A stretch of 64,000 nt of DNA from CAJXMH01 sp964001305 (GTDB lineage: Bacteria; Bacteroidota; Bacteroidia; Flavobacteriales_E; Vicingaceae). This document shows positions 59,348-64,000 of the stretch, one piece after another; the stretch's first letter is position 1, and every line of letters starts with the position of its first letter. The DNA lies in contig CAXFAI010000029.1 of NCBI GenBank assembly GCA_964001305.1, positions 1-64,000 of the forward strand. The letters are read 5' to 3'. The position numbers and the translations under genes are program-made. The notes beneath the pieces were generated by a model. That model saw only the letters and a program-made list of their open reading frames with translations, made no database searches and was not told the origin of the DNA.

Positions 59348-61270
59348 TGGAATTCGAATCGTAGCAATCGTACCACTATGAGGACTTGGCTCAAAATTTA
59401 CTTCTCCACTCAACGGATTCAATCTACTTTTAATGTTTAATAAGCCATGTCCATCACTTCCTTCTCCCTTTTTTATACCCACACCATTATCCTCGACAAT
59501 TAAAATCAATTTGTCTTTGTTTTTAAACAATTGAACAGCCACCTTAGTCGCTTTTGAATGTTTAATAATGTTATTGACCAATTCCTGACAAATACGATAC
59601 AGGCTCACTTCTACTTTTTCTCTGAAACGATCTTTCACCCCAAAATGCTCAAATTCATATTCTATATCTGAGTTTCCTAAACTTTTTTCAAGCATATCTT
59701 GAATGGCTTCTTTTAAACCCAATTCAGTCAGTGCTTTAGGCATCATTTGGTGAGAAATAGAACGCACCTCATCAGCAGAATCGTTTAAAATTTCATTGAG
59801 TTTTTCTAGTTCATCACCTTGTTCAGGATTTTTTGCTTGAATAGATTGGGTGAGTTTCTGAAAAGCCATTTTTAATCCACTTAATTGCTGACCTACACCA
59901 TCATGCAAGTCTTTTGAAATGCGCTTGCGTTCTTCTTCTTGAGCTTCCAAAACAGCATTTAAGCCTTTTTTCTGTTCCTTGATTAGTGCTTTTTGCAACT
60001 CTTGTTCTTTCTTTGATTTATAGCGTTGATAAAAAAGATAACCGAATATGATTAGCGCTACAATCAACAAGGCCATGAGCATAATAAACCGTTGCCTAGC
60101 TAGCAGTTTACTTTCTTTCTCACTAAGCTCGGCTTTTTGCAAGGCTATTTGTTGTTCTTTCTTTGTGGTTTCATAACGGGTTTGCATCTCCGCCATTTGT
60201 TCGGTTCGTTCCAATTGGTAAATGCTATCTTCCAATTGGTCCATTAGTTTGAAATAATGCAAAGCCGAGTCTAAGTTATGCTTAGCTAGGTAAAGTTGAT
60301 ACAAACCATCGTAGCCTTCTGATAATGCTTTTTTGTGCTGTACTTGTTTTGCTGATTTAATAGAACTCCTAATATGATATTCTGCATCATCATACTTTTT
60401 AAGTTGAGTGTATATTAAACCTAAATTAGACTGAGTAATAGATAAGGAAGAATGATGCTCATCCGTTTTTTTGATATTGTATGCTCTTAATGTGTAGAAT
60501 AGTGCCTTTTCCCAATTTTGCTGCTTGTAATACGTATTTCCAATATTGGAACTAATATCTGCAACCTCACTAGAGTCACTATTCTGTTCAAAGTAACGCA
60601 GTGCCTTGAAGTTATAATGAAAGGCTGAGTCATAATTTGCCATATCATCAAAGGCCATCCCTACTCGACTTAAAACATAATAGTAATATCCATCATCGCC
60701 CAATTGCTTTAAAAGTTTTAATGATTTTCTATGCCATTTTATGGCCTCATCGAAAGCTCTCATTCGGTCATGAGAATAGCCCACTTCTGTCATATAATGA
60801 GCCATCATTGCTGTATCCTTTATCTCTTCAGCATACTTTATGGCTTCCAATTGGTATTGCAATGCTTTTTTGTAATCGCCAGTATTTTGACAAATGAAAG
60901 GAAGGTTTATATAAACATGTTTGGCCCAATCTTCCAAAGCGGTTCCTTGCATTTGTTCTAGTGCTTGTTCATAGTGTATTGTTGCACTATCATATTGCTG
61001 GCTTTCCATAAAAGAAGCAGCCAAATAAAAATTTGACTTAGGAATTAAATCTCTATAGTTTTTTGCAAGGGCCTTCTTATAAGCCAATTTTGCAAAAGGT
61101 AATGCTGACTTTCCATCTTCTTGAATAACAAACGAGCGTGCTATTTTGACAAGACTATCTACTTGTGCACTATCTGATAGATGTTCGATACTTTTTAAGG
61201 TACGATCAACTTGAGATGCCTTTAAATGTGCTGAGCTAAAACAAACAAGAATGACAATAATATACTTCAT
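59342..61270 (-). CDS. TPR sensor histidine kinase (HisKA_3), first of three
   Basis: 642 aa. Signal peptide 1-18; about six TPR repeats (30-355, for instance YKKALQYQLEAIKYAEEIKDTAMMAHYMTEVGYSH); a helix with TRYETTKKEQQIALQKAELSE (about 365-392); one membrane helix (about 395-415); a HisKA_3 domain with the phospho-His at 456 (KDLHDGVGQQL); a HATPase domain with NNIIKHS, VEDNGVGIK and GHGLLNIKSRL (about 545-640). The TPRs are therefore periplasmic and sense an unknown signal. Its ATG overlaps the stop of the second kinase (ATGA). It probably phosphorylates the regulator at 57383-58048. Confidence 0.92.
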   Translation of the reverse strand: MKYIIVILVCFSSAHLKASQVDRTLKSIEHLSDSAQVDSLVKIARSFVIQEDGKSALPFAKLAYKKALAKNYRDLIPKSNFYLAASFMESQQYDSATIHYEQALEQMQGTALEDWAKHVYINLPFICQNTGDYKKALQYQLEAIKYAEEIKDTAMMAHYMTEVGYSHDRMRAFDEAIKWHRKSLKLLKQLGDDGYYYYVLSRVGMAFDDMANYDSAFHYNFKALRYFEQNSDSSEVADISSNIGNTYYKQQNWEKALFYTLRAYNIKKTDEHHSSLSITQSNLGLIYTQLKKYDDAEYHIRSSIKSAKQVQHKKALSEGYDGLYQLYLAKHNLDSALHYFKLMDQLEDSIYQLERTEQMAEMQTRYETTKKEQQIALQKAELSEKESKLLARQRFIMLMALLIVALIIFGYLFYQRYKSKKEQELQKALIKEQKKGLNAVLEAQEEERKRISKDLHDGVGQQLSGLKMAFQKLTQSIQAKNPEQGDELEKLNEILNDSADEVRSISHQMMPKALTELGLKEAIQDMLEKSLGNSDIEYEFEHFGVKDRFREKVEVSLYRICQELVNNIIKHSKATKVAVQLFKNKDKLILIVEDNGVGIKKGEGSDGHGLLNIKSRLNPLSGEVNFEPSPHSGTIATIRIPL

Positions 61271-63078
61271 ACATAAGGAATTCGAATGGTCGCAATCGTT
61301 CCACTTTGTGGGCTAGGTTCAAAATTCACTTCCCCACTTAAAGGGTTTAGTCTACTCTTTATATTCAGCAGTCCATGTCCGGCATTCACCTTGTCTTGCT
61401 TTATGCCTATTCCATTATCTTCTACTATTAAAATGAGTTTATCCTTGTTCTTAAATAACTGAACGGCCACCTTGCTGGCTTTCGAATGTTTAATAATGTT
61501 ATTAATCAATTCTTGGCAAATGCGGTATAAACTCACTTCTACTTTTTCTTCTAATCGCTCAGAAATACCAAAGTGTTCAAATTCATAATCCATGTTTGAG
61601 TTTCCTAAACTTTTCTCAAGCATATCTTGAATGGCTTCTTTCAACCCCAATTCAGTTAAGGCCTTGGGCATCATTTGGTGAGATATGGAACGCACCTCAT
61701 CAGCAGATTCATTTAAAATCTCATTGAGTTTTTCAAGCTCCTCTCCTTGTTCTGGGTTGCTTGTCCGTATGGATTGAGTTAGTTTTTGAAAAGCCATTTT
61801 CAATCCACTTAGCTGTTGACCAACTCCATCGTGTAAATCTTTAGATATTCGCTTGCGCTCCTCTTCTTGCGCATTAAAAACAGCTTGTATGCCTTTGTCT
61901 CGCTCTTCAATTAAAGCCGCATCCTTTTCGGCTTGAGCCTTGCGTTTATTTTTTTGTAAAATAAAAAGCGATAGAAAGATAATGGCAAAACTCATCACTA
62001 CTAGCAACAGAATCAACCTTCTTCTTGACTCTAAGGCTGATTCTTTTTGAGTCAAATCCAATTGAGTTAATGCAAGTTGCTTTTCTTTTTGCTCAGTTTG
62101 ATAGCGTATTTCTAATTCTGAAATTTTTTTGCTCGTTTCTAAATTGACTAATGAATCGTTGATAACCCTACTTTTTTTTGACCACTCATATGCAGTTTCA
62201 AAATCTTCGGTTTCAGCATAATAATCTTCAAATAAGCTATAAACAATTCTTTTTAAGTGTAAATCTGAAAACCTTTCGGAAGCAAGTTCTGCTTTTTTAA
62301 GATAGATTAATGAACTATCATATTGCTGGTTACTCAAATATGCAGCACCAATATTTGCCAAGGTATTTCCAACTTCATAATCTTCGCCCATTTCTTCAAA
62401 CAACAACAACGCTCTTCTATAATACTGAGCTGATTCTTGATTTCGATTTAAACGACCTAAAGTATTACCAATACTGCCGAGTGAAGAAGCGATCCATCTT
62501 ATATTTCCTGTTTCTTCTCGTATTTCTAAAGCCTGTTTGTGCGTTTCTAAAGCTTGTTCATAATTGTTTTGGCGATGATAAACTGTGCCCAAAGTATTAA
62601 GTGCAATTCCTTCATCTTCTTTGTCGCCTGCTTCTCTACTTAATTCTAAACAACGAAGACCATATTTAATAGCCAAGTCATACTGCTTGATGTTTTTGTA
62701 AAGAATACTTAAGTGACTTAGAACGGCCCGAGTACCTCGAGAATAGTTTATTTTCTCGGTTATTTCTAATGATTTCAAATAATATTCAACGGCTTTTTCT
62801 GATAAACCATTTCTAGCATGTGCGTAGCCTAAACAATTGTAAACATCAGAAAGTAAAGTGTCGTTTACTTCTTCGTAATAAGCAATCGCCTTTTTTCCAT
62901 AATGCAAAGAAGAATCTACATTATACCGAGCAAGAAACCAGGTTAAATCTGCTTGATGCTTTGCCTTTTCAGCACCAGAACTTTGTCTTTCTAATTGTTT
63001 AATACTGTCTAAACGAGCATTTTGGCCTAAGCAATAGCTAGCCAAGAATAAAAACAAAAGGAATACACTATTTCTCAT
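61267..63078 (-). CDS. TPR sensor histidine kinase (HisKA_3), second of three
   Basis: 603 aa from ATG 63078 (MRNSVFLLF), the start that gives a clean signal peptide; it lies 11 bases inside the third kinase gene's end. TPR repeats occupy about 40-330, the membrane helix about 360-378, then HisKA_3 with the phospho-His at about 416 and HATPase to the end. By eye the last 193 residues differ from the first kinase at about 23 positions, while the TPR parts are clearly diverged. This means the output is kept and the input has changed. Confidence 0.92.
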   Translation of the reverse strand: MRNSVFLLFLFLASYCLGQNARLDSIKQLERQSSGAEKAKHQADLTWFLARYNVDSSLHYGKKAIAYYEEVNDTLLSDVYNCLGYAHARNGLSEKAVEYYLKSLEITEKINYSRGTRAVLSHLSILYKNIKQYDLAIKYGLRCLELSREAGDKEDEGIALNTLGTVYHRQNNYEQALETHKQALEIREETGNIRWIASSLGSIGNTLGRLNRNQESAQYYRRALLLFEEMGEDYEVGNTLANIGAAYLSNQQYDSSLIYLKKAELASERFSDLHLKRIVYSLFEDYYAETEDFETAYEWSKKSRVINDSLVNLETSKKISELEIRYQTEQKEKQLALTQLDLTQKESALESRRRLILLLVVMSFAIIFLSLFILQKNKRKAQAEKDAALIEERDKGIQAVFNAQEEERKRISKDLHDGVGQQLSGLKMAFQKLTQSIRTSNPEQGEELEKLNEILNESADEVRSISHQMMPKALTELGLKEAIQDMLEKSLGNSNMDYEFEHFGISERLEEKVEVSLYRICQELINNIIKHSKASKVAVQLFKNKDKLILIVEDNGIGIKQDKVNAGHGLLNIKSRLNPLSGEVNFEPSPQSGTIATIRIPYV

Positions 63079-64000
63079 TGAATACTTCAATTGGAATTCT
63101 AACTGTAACAATCGTTCCACTTTGTGGACTAGGTTCAAAGTTTACTTCACCACTTAAAGGATTCAATCTACTCTTAATATTCAAAAGGCCATGTCCTTCC
63201 TTACCTTCTCCCTCTTTTATACCTACACCATTATCTTCTACAATTAAGATGAGTTTATCCTTATTCTTAAATAATTGGATAGCCACTTTTCTCGCTTTTG
63301 AATGTTTAATGATATTATTAATCAGCTCTTGACTAATTCGATACAAACTGACCTCTATTTTTTCTTTTAATCGCTCAGTGATTCCAAAGTGCTCAAATTC
63401 ATACTCAATACCTGAATTTCCTAAACTTTTTTCAAGCATATCTTGAATGGCTTCTTTCAAGCCCAATTCGGTTAATGCTTTGGGCATCATTTGGTGTGAA
63501 ATAGAACGAACCTCGTCAGCAGATTCGTTTAAAATATCATTGAGTTTTTCAAGCTCCTCTCCTTGTTCTGGGTTATTTGTCCGTATGGATTGAGCCAATT
63601 TTTGAAAAGCCATTTTTAAACCGCTTAACTGCTGACCAACACCATCATGTAAATCTTTAGATATTCGCTTACGCTCCTCTTCTTGTGCATTAATAACTGC
63701 CTCTGTTCTTTTATCTCTTTCTTTAACTATTGCCGCGTTTTTCTCTGCTTGGCTTTTCCTTTTGTTGATTTGCACAATAATTAAAGTAATTAAAAATGCA
63801 GCAATCAAACCTGAAATTAAGAGTGTGATCCAGTTCTTCTGCTGTGAAATTTCTAATTCATTTTTTGCCTTTATATTGCTTAATTGAGCAATTTCTTTTT
63901 CCTTCTCTGCTGTTCTATACTCAGTTTCTAACCAGTCTATTTTTTCTTGTGCCTTTAAATTAGTTAGCGAATCTTTCAAATGAATCCATTTCTCTAAATA
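63068..64000 (-). CDS. TPR sensor histidine kinase (HisKA_3), third of three, N-terminus beyond the window
   Basis: 311 codons are visible, running off the window edge in frame. They cover the helix before the membrane (EYRTAEKEKEIAQLSNIKAKNELE), one membrane helix (WITLLISGLIAAFLITLIIV), the HisKA_3 domain (KDLHDGVGQQL) and the HATPase domain (VEDNGVGIK, GHGLLNIKSRL). TPR repeats are expected upstream by comparison with its two neighbours but lie outside. The C-terminal part is close to identical to the other two. It is the most upstream visible gene of the kinase run. Confidence 0.9.
   Translation of the reverse strand, partial: YLEKWIHLKDSLTNLKAQEKIDWLETEYRTAEKEKEIAQLSNIKAKNELEISQQKNWITLLISGLIAAFLITLIIVQINKRKSQAEKNAAIVKERDKRTEAVINAQEEERKRISKDLHDGVGQQLSGLKMAFQKLAQSIRTNNPEQGEELEKLNDILNESADEVRSISHQMMPKALTELGLKEAIQDMLEKSLGNSGIEYEFEHFGITERLKEKIEVSLYRISQELINNIIKHSKARKVAIQLFKNKDKLILIVEDNGVGIKEGEGKEGHGLLNIKSRLNPLSGEVNFEPSPQSGTIVTVRIPIEVFNEK

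Overview
The window is AT-rich, densely coding DNA from a gliding-type member of the Bacteroidota, most likely Flavobacteriales. Four things point there. The order fabF-rnc-IPExxxVDY-pyk and the order ricT-gldH-PBP1A are both characteristic. Secreted proteins carry type IX secretion (T9SS) sorting domains of both type A and type B. Promoter-like boxes fit the Bacteroidota consensus TAnnTTTG (-7) with TTTG about 17-18 bases upstream. TTG and GTG starts are common and Shine-Dalgarno sequences are mostly absent. I cannot name a genus.

Layout. 1-3.2 kb: end of fabF, rnc, an IPExxxVDY protein and pyk. 3.3-7.8 kb: a SpoIIE-type phosphatase with a membrane sensor, an M42 aminopeptidase and a GT-C-like membrane protein. 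7.8-10.8 kb (minus): a tight operon of periplasmic cyclophilin, pheS, an ECF sigma factor and its anti-sigma factor. 10.8-13.3 kb: small genes, cvpA and pgk. 13.4-25.5 kb (plus): a long run of nearly gapless genes, namely holB, ricT, gldH, PBP1A, the two succinyl-CoA-type CoA-transferase subunits, and then a surface-glycan block (GT-C membrane protein, GT2, MBOAT acyltransferase, AlgX-like protein). 25.5-30.4 kb (minus): a mirror-image second AlgX-like/MBOAT pair plus a GH16-like lipoprotein. 30.5-33.9 kb: crtZ-type hydroxylase, DUF429 and an iron-sulfur photolyase. 33.9-38.1 kb: a 1412-residue T9SS type B protein built on an exact 265-residue period. 38.2-41.2 kb: asd and an ECF sigma factor with an anti-sigma/beta-barrel fusion. 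41.3-47.9 kb: DUF2141, a cytochrome c/DUF5777/metallophosphoesterase operon, mscS and a DUF3078 protein. 48.0-50.0 kb: an intergenic palindrome cluster, a T9SS type A protein and the broken remnant of another. 50.1-56.0 kb: thioredoxin-like lipoprotein, a PorE-like OmpA protein and three beta-propeller/secreted proteins. 56.0-64.0 kb: an orphan LuxR HTH, a T9SS type A protein, a NarL-type response regulator, a glycosyltransferase and three tandem TPR histidine kinases, the last one cut by the window end.

How the parts fit. Much of the accessory content serves the cell surface: glycan synthesis and O-acylation (20.0-30.4 kb), T9SS cargo, gliding lipoprotein GldH, a PorE-like periplasmic protein and peptidoglycan synthesis. 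The most interesting region is 22.6-30.4 kb. Two MBOAT/AlgX-like pairs face each other tail to tail, and a roughly 40-residue helical motif recurs at the ends of both AlgX-like proteins and twice inside the neighbouring GH16-like lipoprotein. This suggests a functional link between an O-acylation machine and a lipid-anchored glycan-binding or glycan-cleaving protein. The 56-64 kb region looks like an expanding two-component family: the kinases share an almost identical catalytic core but differ in their TPR sensors. No tRNA, rRNA, CRISPR array or insertion sequence was recognised.
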